Origin: Eonycteris spelaea
Lineage: Eukaryota; Chordata; Mammalia; Chiroptera; Pteropodidae
Length of the DNA: 64,000 nucleotides
Reading direction: 5' to 3'
NCBI GenBank assembly: GCA_003508835.1
Contig: PUFA01000003.1
Location: 17,213,501-17,277,500, forward strand
Both the position numbers and the translations under genes were made by a program. Of the stretch, positions 47,601-57,103 are shown piece after piece. Below the pieces are notes generated by a model that saw nothing but the letters and a program-made list of their open reading frames with translations, ran no database searches and had not been told where the DNA came from. Positions within the stretch are counted from its first letter, which is position 1. The number at the start of each line of letters is the position of its first letter.

Positions 47601-50600
47601 CAGCTTTGGTGGGCATCAGAATCATTGTTTTTTAAATAGCAATACAAGTGCCTTCTCAGACTCCCTAAATCATAATCTCTGGGGTGTGGACTGAGAATCT
47701 GTAGTAATAAACTCCTCCAATAATTGTAATGTGGGCCAGAGTTTGAGAACGACTATCACGGGCTGTATACTATGTATCTCTTTATAGATGTGCTTAGAGA
47801 GAACACCGTTTTTAAAACCTGGTTAACCTAAATCAAGTGCCAGCTCTTCCTACCTGTGTTTACTTAATAAATCTGTTTCGGCTTTCTTGATGATTAAAAA
47901 AAAAAAAAAAGGAGAGAACACTTGAAATCAGAAGAAAACCAAAGAAACCTTACCTTTCTAACATGCAAAAAGACTGGCTATCCCCACTATCAGGTTATAA
48001 AACACCTTTCATTGTCCTCTGTGTTGAGCAATTAAAACATGTGAGGAGCTCAAGTAGTCTTTTCTTTAATGTCTTGTCCAGAAAATGAATGGGAGCATTT
48101 GAAAATAACTCAGAAGGAAAATAAAAAATGTATTATAACTCCCATGAAAAATAATAGTATAAAATAATATTCATTGAACTATCTAAAACTGTACTGTCTA
48201 ATACAGTAGCTATTAGCTTCATACAGCTATTTTAATGTAAATGTAAAATTAATTAACACTTCTGATTTAGTTCCTCAGCCTCACTGGTCACATTTCTGTT
48301 GCTCAGTAACCACATGTATTAGACAGCACAGATACAAAGTACTCCATCATCACTGAAAGCTCTAATGCATTGATCTGGGGAAGCGGGGGCTTTGTCCTTC
48401 TCCTTCCTCTGAACTACCACCCCAATGTCAGCACCTTATTTCCTTCCCATCTCACCCAGCTCCCCACCTCCATGGCCACCTCGAACATCCTTCTGCTGGG
48501 CTTGCCTGTGTCAAATTCCCTAGTCTAGAAGAAACAGGAAATGATCTTGTGCAGATAGGAAGATACAGAATGGGCTAGAAGAATTTAGGGCCCACCTTAG
48601 AGTAGAATTAAACTCATAGTATGATCCTGCGCACCGAGCAAGGACCAAACCAGTGTTTGGAAGCCAGCGTTCGATCCAGCCTAATGCATGAAGGGAGAGG
48701 ACACTTCCTCGTGCCACAGCTGGGCCTCCCTGTATCAGAGTCGCTGCCTTCCAAAGGCCTTGCCAGACAGACCAGAATGACCCGTGGAAGAGCAAGATAG
48801 GAGATAGGGAAGACATCTTTCAATAAATGACTTCAGTCAAAGGGAACTAACATAGCTAAATGTGCCTATTCTGGCCCTACGTAAGTATTGTTAGAAAGAA
48901 TTATCTTTTTTAACTCAAATCAATGCCTGTACCTTCTTGAGAACTGCCATGAGCTGAACTCAGGCCTCAGCCAGGAAGTAGAAGTGTGACATTTACATGT
49001 ATTCTTGTGTTTTGAGGCCTGACAGTTGTTGATAACTGGAATAAGCTAAGGATATCTCCGTTTAAATTAATACATGTTCTCGTTAACAACAAAAGTGTAA
49101 ATATGGTCCTGATCTGTGAACTTGCTGATAGTTATTTCTGAGTCGTAGTAAGATAACCTGACTTTGGGACTCTGGCCTTTTACCCTTAACCACCAAATTG
49201 CATGAGAGTCGCAATATTTCTATGGACTGTAGAGATGCGTGGATGGATTGGCCTCAGCACTGCTGGCAGTTGAAAGGGAGAAGTGTAGGCTGTGGTCCTG
49301 CCATCTTCCCTGGCAGGTGTGGCAGGTCCTGGGAGGTGGGGACAGGGAAACCACACTGGGAGCTTATCAGCTACCCAGGCCGAGTGACAGTTTCAAGCAG
49401 GGGAGCCAGCGAGCGAAGGGGGAATTTTGAAAGGCATGCTCTGTGTCCACCAGGAAAGGGCTGTTCTGTCTTTAGGGATAAAGCAGAAAAACGACTGGGA
49501 TTTTTCTGTAAAGAGACAGAGAGGATTTTTAAAATTAATAACACTGATCTTGAAAAGTAAGATATGCTAAATCGAAAATTACTTTGTATGTGTTTGTGGG
49601 CATCTTATGGGTTTCTGTCCGGTGGTTTTAATGACTTTATCTCCTAAATTATTTTTACAGTTATTGAAATCCCTGCCTGTGGGTGTCGGTCAGATATATG
49701 GCTGTGACAATGTGTGGGCAGGAAGCATTTTCCTGTGCGCCATCCTGCTCTCCTCCCCAGTCATGTGCCTGCACGCTACAATCGGGTCGTTGCTGGGCAT
49801 AGCGGCAGGTAAGGATGAGACTCCTTGCCAAGTATGGAGCACCTCCTCCACCCCGGGTGGTGTCTCAGGCATCTCCTGTCCTCCAGACCTCTCTTGAGGT
49901 CTCCACTTCCAAGGAACCAATAGGATTCTAAGATATTTCCACCACCCGCAGCCTCCTTCCAGAGCATTCTGCCTTTGTCCACAGCTCTGACTCCTCCTGT
50001 CTTACCTAATAGCACTCAGTCTTTCGGCTCCATTTGAGGACATCTACTTTGGACTCTGGGGTTTGAACAGCTCGCTGGCCTGCATTGCGATTGGAGGAAT
50101 GTTCATGGCACTGACCTGGCAAACCCACCTCCTAGCTCTTGCCTGCGGTGAGTATCCCGTGCATCTGGAGGAGGGCTGCTTATGACTATGGGATCAAAAG
50201 CCAGGACAAAGAGTAAAAAGGGACTGCATGAGAAGCTAGCTGGGTCCCGGTTTGGGGCCCCTGCTATATAATTGTGTGGCATTCCCCTCTTGGGGTGTTC
50301 AAGTTGTCTCTGCCTATCACAGTGGTTATTGTGAAAACAAGACTGCCTGTTTTACAGTATGTCTATGTTGTGGGATAGGAACTCAGCTTGTCTTACGCTC
50401 TTCATACTAATTACTTGACCCAAGAAACAAAAAGGAAATAACTCGAGCTAAATACAAAGCCATTTCCCCCTAATGAATCAGGTAGGTTTCCGTGTGGCCC
50501 TTTGAGAATCACATTAATCCGGCTGTTCTCAAACTTGAATGCACATCAGAATTACCTGGAAGACTTGTTAAAATGCAGATTGCTGGGCCCACCTCCGGAC

Positions 50601-53600
50601 CTTGATTTATTGTTAGAGGTGGAGGAAAAAGTTTGCAGTTCTAACCAAGTGCAAAGTGGGTTGCTCTAGAAACCACATTTTGAGAACTGCTATATTAATA
50701 ATTTCTGACTGGTATTCTAGCCAGACTCAGCCTGTCAGTACTAGAATGGGTTCTGGAGATCTCCACTCCATCCTTCTCATTTTACTGTTACAGTACTAAG
50801 ACCAGGAAGATAAAGTGATGCGCTGAAGGGCATCCAGTCAATCATAGGTCAATATAAACCCAGAATCCCCGTTTGGTGACAGCCTCCAAGTTCCCCCCAT
50901 ACTACTCTGGCTTCTGGCATTTGATGAAAACAGACCTTAGGCAATTTGGATTTGAAAAAATAATAGATTTCTCAGGCCATGATGAGGGAAGGTTTATTTT
51001 CCCATAGCCTCTAGCGTCCCTAATTCAATACAAGTAAAAGCGTTTAGGATAATGTGCTCGAGTGAAGGGAATGATACTCCCTGGAGGACTAAGGGGTGGA
51101 AGGATAGTGGAATGTGCAGAAGTTACTTCTAACCTAATGGAAATATTTGTCTAGAGTCAGTTTATCACAGACTAATTAATCCATGGTATCTAAGCCATTA
51201 TTAAAACGGTGGACCACACGTCGGGCAGGATTTAGAATGGGCTCCTGCATTGGGCAGGAGGTAGAATGGGACCAAGGATTTCTAAGGCCTCATTCTATTT
51301 AGTTTTTCTTATGCTGTAGCAAAGTTAGCAAAACAAAGGTTGCTGTGGTGTTGCCACTTACGAGTCACTTTGCCCATTTCTTTGCAGTTGCACAGCTATC
51401 TCACCTCGTAGCCCTGTCAAAACTCTTCACTCATTCTCTCATATTTGTTCACAAGCTTAGGGCCAAAGAAAAAGCTCTACAGTGATTATAAGGCCACCTA
51501 AGCTCAGCTAGGTTAGACTCTTTATTCTGCGATTAGTTGAGGTTTCAAACCTTTGTTTGGAGGGTTTACCTTTATTGTTCTGGGTTGGCAGTAGCAGCAA
51601 ATACATATTAAAACTCGTGATACAACACAGATAGTACTAAGGAGAGCTAGGGGTTTTGAAGCTTTAGATTCCAGATGGTCCCTGCACACAGAGTGTAATA
51701 GTCAAGGTCAGAAGCCAGGTAAGGAGAGAGAGAGAGCCCATGGGAAACTGTACAATGTTTATAGAAAAAATGGCAACATCTACAGTACAAGATTCTCAAG
51801 ATTCTCTGAATGTTATAGTTCAGAATCATCAGGAAGTACCTCCTAGAGAAGCTGGCTTTTCTATAAGTCCTAAAAACTCAGAGGAAGAATCCTAGTTGGT
51901 GAAGAGGATCGTATGGGTCAGCACGGAGACAGCCTGAGTACATCCTTAGAGATCAAGCAGAAACTGTTTTGGTCATGAGAGTTATCGATGAAGTCTTGAC
52001 AGACCATAGAAAAAAATAAAGCCAAAGATGTTCGTGAATGTATTTCCCCAAAGCAGGAGTATCTTCATTATTTTCTTTATTCTAGAAGTAGCACAGACTT
52101 ATTGCATAAAACAAAAAACAAAAATGCCATCAATACAGAAGAGTACAAAGCAGACAGTGATGTAACTTTTTTGCCTCCCTCTGAGAAGGGCCCTGTGATC
52201 ACACTGAGTCCACTTGAAAAATCTCCCCATCTCGAGATTTTTAACTTCCTCTCCGCTGCAGAGTTCCTTTGGCCATGTAAGGTAACATACTTACCGGTTC
52301 TGGGGATTAGGACAGGGATATCTTTGGGAACTTTGATTCTGCCTACCATGCCTGCCTTCCTTTGAGTAGCTCAGATGTTCTTTACTAGTTTAGTGTAATG
52401 ATTAAGACAGTAAGTTGGATCAATCAAGAGCCCAGACCCTGGTGCCAAAATCCCAGCTTTGTCAATTTTAATTTCAATAGATGTCAAATTCACCCTGCAA
52501 AGGCCATACCAATTTCCCCTGCCGCCAACAGTGTGTTAGAGTGCCTGTTTCATCCACAGTGGGTACTATCAGTGTTTTTCATCATTGAACATACAATTTT
52601 GAGACAGATCTCCAGGACCTCTTGCAAAGCAAATCTCACATGTAATATGCCCCAGCAAGGTTCAGCTTGCCCACATCACCCGGGTACTGCCAAACAAAAG
52701 AACCAACCTTGCCAGCCTAGGTAAATAAATGAGATACTTATTACAGAGGTTCTCTTTTATTAGTTCATAGGGCGTTATCAGAAAGAAGACTTTGGGAACT
52801 CCAATAGAACCTGGCAGTGCTGCCTCTCAGCCAGAAACTGCATGGGCAGGACATTTCTCAATTTTGTTATTTTATCAGTGCAAACTGTAAACACAGTTCG
52901 TCTCTCTTTTTCATGGTTGGGTTATCAGAGCAGGAACTCACACATGGTGGTCCGCTGAGAAGGACATCGTCTGTAAAGAGCAGAAATGCAATTTTCCCTT
53001 CAGCACTCAAGGGCCTTCTCTCTCCCTCAGCTACCCAGACCGCTGTCAGGGTCATCACCTGTACACACCGTGGTGTATGGAATTTCATCTCTAATGAGGG
53101 CTTTCCCAGACCAGCTCAGCAAGTCTTAAATGATGAGCAGCTACCATTAGATAGTTTGACACTCTTACTGTGGAGAGAAAAGCAACTTGGAGTTGGAGAT
53201 CACTTTGAAACAGCATAAGAGTATGAGACTTAAGTGCCAAGGTTGTACCTTAGAAGTGCAATAGATATAAATAGGAGAGAAAGAGCAATAAGGTTTCATG
53301 TGCTTAAGAGATGTGTTGTAGAAGAGCTGGTACTCAAGAGAGCAGGGACCGAGTGTCCTCAGTGCCTGGCGAGACCAGTGAATATTTATTGAATGAATAA
53401 ATGAATGAAATAGAATAAAAAGAATGACACATTGAAACCAAGCGCAGAAACCCTTCCTCCCCAAGTTGTAGCATTCTTCTGCTCAGAGCTGTATCTCAGT
53501 CCCATGGTGACAGGGATGAGTTTACAGCTGTTGTTTATGAAAATACATGATTTCATTTGACATTTATCACCTCCCTGTAAAGCACATCTCCATGTTGCCT

Positions 53601-53872
53601 TTTTACAGAGGATGAAACTAGATTCTGAGAAGTTCAGTGATTTGTTGTACAACAAACAAAATGGCAGAGCTGGGATTTGAAGCCCAAACTGTTTCCAAAA
53701 GTAAGCTTTTCCCACCAGCACGAGACAGTTCGGATGTGAAAGAATGAGGTATACAATTGAGCAAATAAACACCAGGATAAAACACATATAATAGATGAGA
53801 GATGATAGATAATAGATAGGTAGGTAGGTAAGTAGGTAGGTAGGTAGGTAGGTAGGTAGGTAGGTAGGTAGG

Positions 53873-53915
<43 letters not shown>

Positions 53916-56900
53916 AAGGATGAAAACGAGGATCACAGAGTCCTTCTACCATCTCCTACCCCACCCCCAAGGTAGCTGACATGGTCTCTCGCTGGACAGG
54001 AAGACTAGATGGTGAGTGTGTCTAACAGTGAGTGCTAAAGGCCCAAGTGGCTGTGGGGAGATTGTTTTTCAGGCTGCTTCCCTGAGCCTCCTGGAGCCCT
54101 CCCCGCTTCAACCACGATTCACTAGTTGAGACCTTTGTTTTTGTAGTTTGACATTGAAAGTCACACATACACTCAAATTACCTGCTCTAAGATTTGTGCT
54201 CACTCAACGTAAATTTTGAGAGAAAGATAAATACTATAAGATTTCACTTACATGTGGAATCTAAGGAATGAAAAGAACAAACTAACAAAAACAGACTCAT
54301 AAATATAGAGGACAATTTGGTGACAGATGGAGGGGAGGGTGTGGGGGGTTGGGAGAATGGGGTGAAGGGTTAAAGAAGTACAGATTAGTAGCTCATAGAT
54401 AGTCATGGGGATGGGGAGCACGGCATAGGGAATGCAGTTAGCGTTAATGTAATGGCCAGGTGGAGAGCCAGAGGAGAGAAGGAGCAATTAGGGGTATCAT
54501 TTTATAAACTATATAAATGTCTAACCAATGTACATATACTTGAAACTAATAAAAAAAATTTTTTTAAGAAAAATAAATAAAAATTAAAATAGCATGTTTA
54601 TTTGTTGACTTGGGTGCCAATATTAAGGGTATTTGGAAAATGTTATTCTGAGGAGGAATCCTAAATGAGCACTTAGTTTCTGCGGATCTTTGAGTTACTA
54701 TCTGCTTATCTGTTAATCCCATGATTTTTTATAACTGCAAATTCTAACATTAATATGAGAATCCTAGATGCAGTGGAAACCACACTATCTCAAGATACAT
54801 TTGTAAGTTTCCTTTTAATTCACCCGCACTTGTGTTAAATAACAGGGAACTTGATTTGCCCTAGAAGCCGTTTCTTTCAGTATCAGCAATAACCACGACA
54901 AAACAGTAACCGCAGAAGAGCTACCTTCACTGAGTCCTTCCTAAGCCCAAGCGTTTTCTCCTTTTGTTCACGTCAGCCCCACGAGAGAAGTATTCTTATC
55001 ACCACCGTGTACAAGTGAGGAAATAAAAGTTTCAACAGAGCCCACCGCGCTCCTAAGTGGTGGAGTCTGGATTCAAACCCGGAGCTACTGGCTCTGAGCT
55101 CGTACTGAAAGCAGGGTACTGAGCTGGCTGGCAAAATGTGGTTTACATTCGAGGGGGTTGATACCAAAGGCCGTCTTTCTTGTACTGAAATGAAATCTAC
55201 CAGGCATTGTTTGTTTGTTCGTTTGTTTTTTTGTAGCCCTGTTCACTGCCTACCTTGGAATCAGCATGACACACCTGATGGCCGTGGTGAGTTTGTTTTA
55301 ATCTCATTTTCTCATCGGCATGAGTGATCACTTTTCCGTGATATGGAAACCCTCTGAAGTCCACGTGGGTGGTGTCCCACGGCAGGACCCGTGATCGTGA
55401 CAACCACAACTTTCCCTTCTCCTGCACCTGTCTGTCCTCACTCACCTTCCAGTATCACAGTAAATTTTAGTCCGAATTACAATTATTACGAATATCAAAT
55501 TGCTTGACTTAAAGAGGTGAAACTTAGGTCATATTACATATTATCAAGTGTCTTAGTGTCAAAAAGTTGACCTAAGGATATCTTTAACTTAAACAGAAAG
55601 CCAGGACTATGTAGCAGTCGAGAAAGCAGGAAAGGAAGGAGGAAAAGGATAACTGGCTACAGACCCATATATAATTTTTAATCAACTCAAGAGTTTTTAT
55701 ATCTTTTGTCTTTTTTAAAATCTCCAGTCAGTCATCAATGAGACTTATTCAGACCCATGTCTGGGCTGAATTATTTAACAGGCAAAATCATTGCCCATTC
55801 AGTGCTTCCTGCCACTCTTTCTCCTTCCTTTTCAGTGCCAACCTGGCCTTTGCCCTTGTTTCCCCGTCCTCTGAGGAGCCCAGCATCCCCTGACTGTTCC
55901 AAGATCCCCATCTCCCAGTGTCCTGAAAATTTTTCTCTCTTCTATGCCCACCATTGCAGTGATGCAGGGCCAGATTCCGATAGCTCAGTCCATGTCAGTG
56001 TGGTCCTGGCTGCTATGAGTCAAGACAGTACCCAGCCCTCTCAACAGCAACATAAGGGTCTGTCTGGGAGGGTCCTCTGGAGACTCTCTTTCTGGCGGAA
56101 AGGCAAAGCACCATTACAGGGATGATGGGGGAGTACTTTAGAGCATTGCAGGCCCTTTGCCTCCTAACAAAGGTTCACAGACATCGGTCTATGGACCAGA
56201 ATTGGACAAGCTGCACAACAGAGTCAGCTAGGTAGATGTTGAAAATACAGCTCCTTAGGCCCTGTTCCTTGGCATTTCTGATAGAGCAGATCTGGTATGG
56301 TGCATGGGCATCTGACCCCCCAGATCATTCTAATGTGCAGACAAATTTGGGTACCACCACACCCAGGGAATCCATGCATAGGGCCAGACCTCACCAAGTG
56401 TGTGGCACATGCTCGGAATTACATGAGTTGCCATGGTTAGCACAGGAGAAAGACCCACAAGGAGATGAGGTCTATTTGGGAGATAGAGTGAAAGAAGTAA
56501 AGCAAGTGAAGTTTAAGACCTAGTATGGGGGGAAATCAAGGGGAGAGAGGTCCCCATGGGCTGAACTAATCAAAGAAGGCCTTGTGGATGTGATGAGTAG
56601 TCAGGAGCCATTGGTGGTTTTCTGGGTGTCATCTCTGTGTACCAAGTATCATCTTTATACGTCTGGCATCAAAAGTCTGAATATATGAGAGAAAGGAAAA
56701 GATTTACAAGATAGAAACATAAGTGACTACCCTAAAGGATGGATGATGACATTTCACCTGCAAATGCCCAGACATCTTAGTCTCGGTGGGCATAAGCAAG
56801 TCCAGAGCAATGTCCCCAGCGACTTGTCCCCCTGGGCAGCGTGAGAATAGAGTGAACGGTGATGCTTTATGATGATTAGCTTCCTGACAGGATCTCAAAG

Positions 56901-57103
56901 GAATGTGTGGTTTGTCTCTTCTTCCTCAGGTCGGATTGCCATCTGGTACCTGGGCATTCTGTTTGGCCACATTACTGTTTCTTTTGCTGACCACAAAAAA
57001 CCCCAACATCTACAAAATGCCTCTCAGTAAAGTCACTTACCCTGAAGAAAACCGCATCTTTTACCTACAAGTCAAGAAAAGGATAATTGAAAGCCCTCTG
57101 TGA
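41537..57103 (+). CDS. SLC14A1: Urea transporter UT-B (Kidd antigen carrier), frameshifted
   Basis: UT-B moves urea across red cell and vasa recta membranes, preserving the medullary gradient and protecting red cells during osmotic swings (established). Eight coding exons are visible: 41537-41672, 42257-42446, 44751-44878, 46953-47145, 49661-49808, 50013-50147, 55237-55286 and 56930-57103. Allowing for one missing base this is 384 codons; human UT-B is 389. The N-terminus [20 protein letters not shown] lacks a short human repeat. The first pore signature LPVFTLPF is intact, but the second reads LPSGTWAF, and CDNPWTGG reads CDNVWAGS. Exon 44751-44878 lacks one base and then stops at 44872. Gene identity is very secure; on this sequence it would make no full-length transporter. 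Confidence 0.95.
41673..42256 (+). other. SLC14A1: SLC14A1 intron
   Basis: A short intron. The open frame running in from the start exon to about 41,932 is read-through. No repeat recognised. Confidence 0.7.
42257..42446 (+). CDS. SLC14A1: SLC14A1 exon, first membrane segments
   Basis: This is a 190-nt exon, phase 1 to 2, with acceptor TCTTCCAG and donor GTAGGC. It encodes [60 protein letters not shown]. The NNPxSGI and NPWWA motifs are conserved. No lesion. Confidence 0.95.
42447..44750 (+). other. SLC14A1: SLC14A1 intron before the lesion exon
   Basis: A 2.3-kb intron, AT-rich near 44,540-44,660. No coding exon or clear repeat is recognised. No alternative acceptor was found that would correct the frame of the following exon. 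Confidence 0.6.
44751..44878 (+). CDS. SLC14A1: SLC14A1 exon carrying a 1-nt deletion and premature stop
   Basis: The acceptor TCTCGCCCAG ends at 44750 and the donor GTAAGT is at 44879. The length is 128 nt instead of the 129 required. The frame runs [23 protein letters not shown] to 44820. [17 protein letters not shown] is found in another frame from about 44,826, so one base is missing in GAGAC at 44821-44825. Read literally it gives [17 protein letters not shown] and then TGA at 44872-44874. It is homologous to the lesion exon of SLC14A2. Confidence 0.92.
44821..44824 (+). other. SLC14A1: Frameshift lesion in SLC14A1 (1 nt missing)
   Basis: After TTTTCA the codons for Asp and Lys/Asp before GGA GAC TAT TTC TGG are one base short. 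The most economical reading is that the third base of the Asp codon, about residue 133, is gone. The stop TGA follows 17 codons later inside the same exon, predicting a product of about 149 residues and transcript decay. Confidence 0.88.
45333..45523 (-). mobile_element. MER20-type hAT element
   Basis: GGTGGTCCTCAGACTTACAT, GAATCACCTGCAGGGCTTGT and CCACTTTGAGAACCACCG fit MER20/MER5. A short inverted-end relic (GTTGAGAACCACTCA) sits just upstream at 45,316-45,331. Confidence 0.7.
45666..45935 (-). mobile_element. L1 3' end, antisense, laurasiatherian type
   Basis: The left border is the reverse poly-A (TTTTTTATTTTTATTTTTC). It is followed by GAGTTGACATTTAATATT, TGGCACTATACATAGTCATT and CACATCCCCATGAC. 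This tail is one I associate with L1s of bats, horses and relatives. It is a 5'-truncated insertion of about 270 bases. Confidence 0.8.
45931..45954 (+). repeat. Poly-A run
   Basis: 24 consecutive A in the intron next to the L1 3' end. Homopolymers like this are prone to sequencing length errors. Confidence 0.9.
46310..46440 (-). mobile_element. MIR, antisense
   Basis: CCAGTTTACAGACAAGGAAA, CTGAGAAGTGGTGCCTTGCC and GAGGTCATACAGTTCATCAG match reverse MIR. Confidence 0.75.
46953..47145 (+). CDS. SLC14A1: SLC14A1 exon with first pore signature
   Basis: This is a 193-nt exon with acceptor TTTTCAG and donor GTAAGA. It encodes [40 protein letters not shown], then [17 protein letters not shown] with an NVT glycosylation sequon at the extracellular loop. 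LPVFTLPF is intact. The family ATGHYN reads ATGPYS here. Confidence 0.94.
47591..47755 (-). mobile_element. MER5/MER20-like hAT element
   Basis: CAGGGTTCTCCAGCTTTGGT at the left, GGGCATCAGAATCATTG, and GCCAGAGTTTGAGAACGAC at the right as eroded inverted ends. Confidence 0.65.
48190..48331 (+). mobile_element. Near-palindromic hAT-type MITE
   Basis: TGTACTGTCTAATACAGTAG at the left and ATGTATTAGACAGCACAG at the right are inverted repeats. The centre is AT-rich (TAAATGTAAAATTAATTAA). It resembles a common short mammalian hAT element; I leave it unnamed. Confidence 0.6.
49661..49808 (+). CDS. SLC14A1: SLC14A1 exon with altered NPWTGG motif
   Basis: This is a 148-nt exon with acceptor TTTTTACAG and donor GTAAGG. 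It encodes [49 protein letters not shown]. The turn that reads CDNPWTGGI in SLC14A2 and in UT-B of other mammals is CDNVWAGSI here: Pro to Val, Thr to Ala and Gly to Ser. HAAIGS reads HATIGS. The frame itself is open. Confidence 0.94.
50013..50147 (+). CDS. SLC14A1: SLC14A1 exon, [10 protein letters not shown] segment
   Basis: This is a 135-nt exon with acceptor CTTACCTAATAG and donor GTGAGT. It encodes [45 protein letters not shown]. The Asp codon at 50039-50041 corresponds, as far as I recall, to the human Kidd Jk(a)/Jk(b) Asp/Asn site; here it is Asp. Confidence 0.93.
50521..50690 (+). mobile_element. MER20-type hAT element
   Basis: GGCTGTTCTCAAACTTGAAT, GAAGACTTGTTAAAATGCAG and CACATTTTGAGAACTGC form inverted ends and interior of MER20. 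Confidence 0.75.
53555..53710 (-). mobile_element. MIR, antisense
   Basis: TTTTACAGAGGATGAAACTA, GAGAAGTTCAGTGATTTG and GGCAGAGCTGGGATTTGAAG are reverse MIR phrases. Confidence 0.75.
53813..53914 (+). repeat. Compound tetranucleotide array (AGGT)n(AGAT)n
   Basis: About 14 units of TAGG/AGGT with one AAGT variant, then about 10 pure GATA units ending at 53,914. It produces long Tyr/Leu-rich and Ile/Tyr-rich frames on the minus strand, which are artefacts. Confidence 0.95.
54205..54580 (+). mobile_element. L1 3' end, sense, laurasiatherian type
   Basis: TTTCACTTACATGTGGAATC, CAGACTCATAAATATAGAGG, AATGTCTAACCAATGTACAT and CTTGAAACTAATAAAAAAA precede an A-rich tail. It is the opposite orientation of the same tail class seen at 45.67 kb. 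5'-truncated. Confidence 0.8.
54905..55110 (-). mobile_element. MIR, antisense
   Basis: CAAGTGAGGAAATAAAAGTT, TAAGTGGTGGAGTCTGGATT and CAAACCCGGAGCTACTGGCT match reverse MIR. Confidence 0.7.
55237..55286 (+). CDS. SLC14A1: SLC14A1 50-nt exon
   Basis: The acceptor TTTTTTTGTAG ends at 55236 and the donor GTGAGT is at 55287. The exon encodes [17 protein letters not shown]. It is preceded by a T-rich tract with TTTG repeats. Length and phase match the SLC14A2 exon at 9407-9456. The human GVGMANFMAE is replaced by [10 protein letters not shown]. Confidence 0.9.
55287..56929 (+). other. SLC14A1: SLC14A1 last intron
   Basis: It holds a MER5-like copy at 56,178-56,360 and no other recognised feature. 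The frame at 55,757-56,125 has no recognised similarity. Confidence 0.6.
56178..56360 (+). mobile_element. MER5/MER20-like hAT fragment
   Basis: GGTCTATGGACCAGAATTGG, ACAGCTCCTTAGGCCCTGTT and GATCATTCTAATGTGCAGAC fit a diverged MER20/MER5 copy. Confidence 0.5.
56930..57103 (+). CDS. SLC14A1: SLC14A1 terminal coding exon
   Basis: The acceptor CTTCTTCCTCAG ends at 56929 and the stop is TGA at 57101-57103. It encodes [57 protein letters not shown]. The second pore signature, LPxCTWPF in the paralogue, is LPSGTWAF here, losing the signature Pro. Confidence 0.95.
   Translation, partial: VGLPSGTWAFCLATLLFLLLTTKNPNIYKMPLSKVTYPEENRIFYLQVKKRIIESPL

Larger units (their letters stand above)
47146..49660 (+). 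other. SLC14A1: SLC14A1 intron with two hAT copies
   Basis: It contains MER5-like 47,591-47,755, an A-run at 47,897-47,911 and the hAT element at 48,190-48,331. The remaining sequence, including frames at 48,520-48,823 and 49,198-49,560, has no supported identity. Confidence 0.6.
50148..55236 (+). other. SLC14A1: SLC14A1 large intron with repeats
   Basis: A 5.1-kb intron. It holds the MER20 copy at 50,521-50,690, a reverse MIR at 53,555-53,710, an L2-like 3' end at about 53,350-53,410 (AGTGAATATTTATTGAATGA), the tetranucleotide array at 53,813-53,914, the L1 3' end at 54,205-54,580 and a reverse MIR at 54,905-55,110. Nothing coding is supported. Confidence 0.65.

Noticed and set aside
53386..53952. 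188-codon minus frame with Tyr/Leu/Pro repeats
   Set aside because: Encoded by the tetranucleotide array; not a protein.
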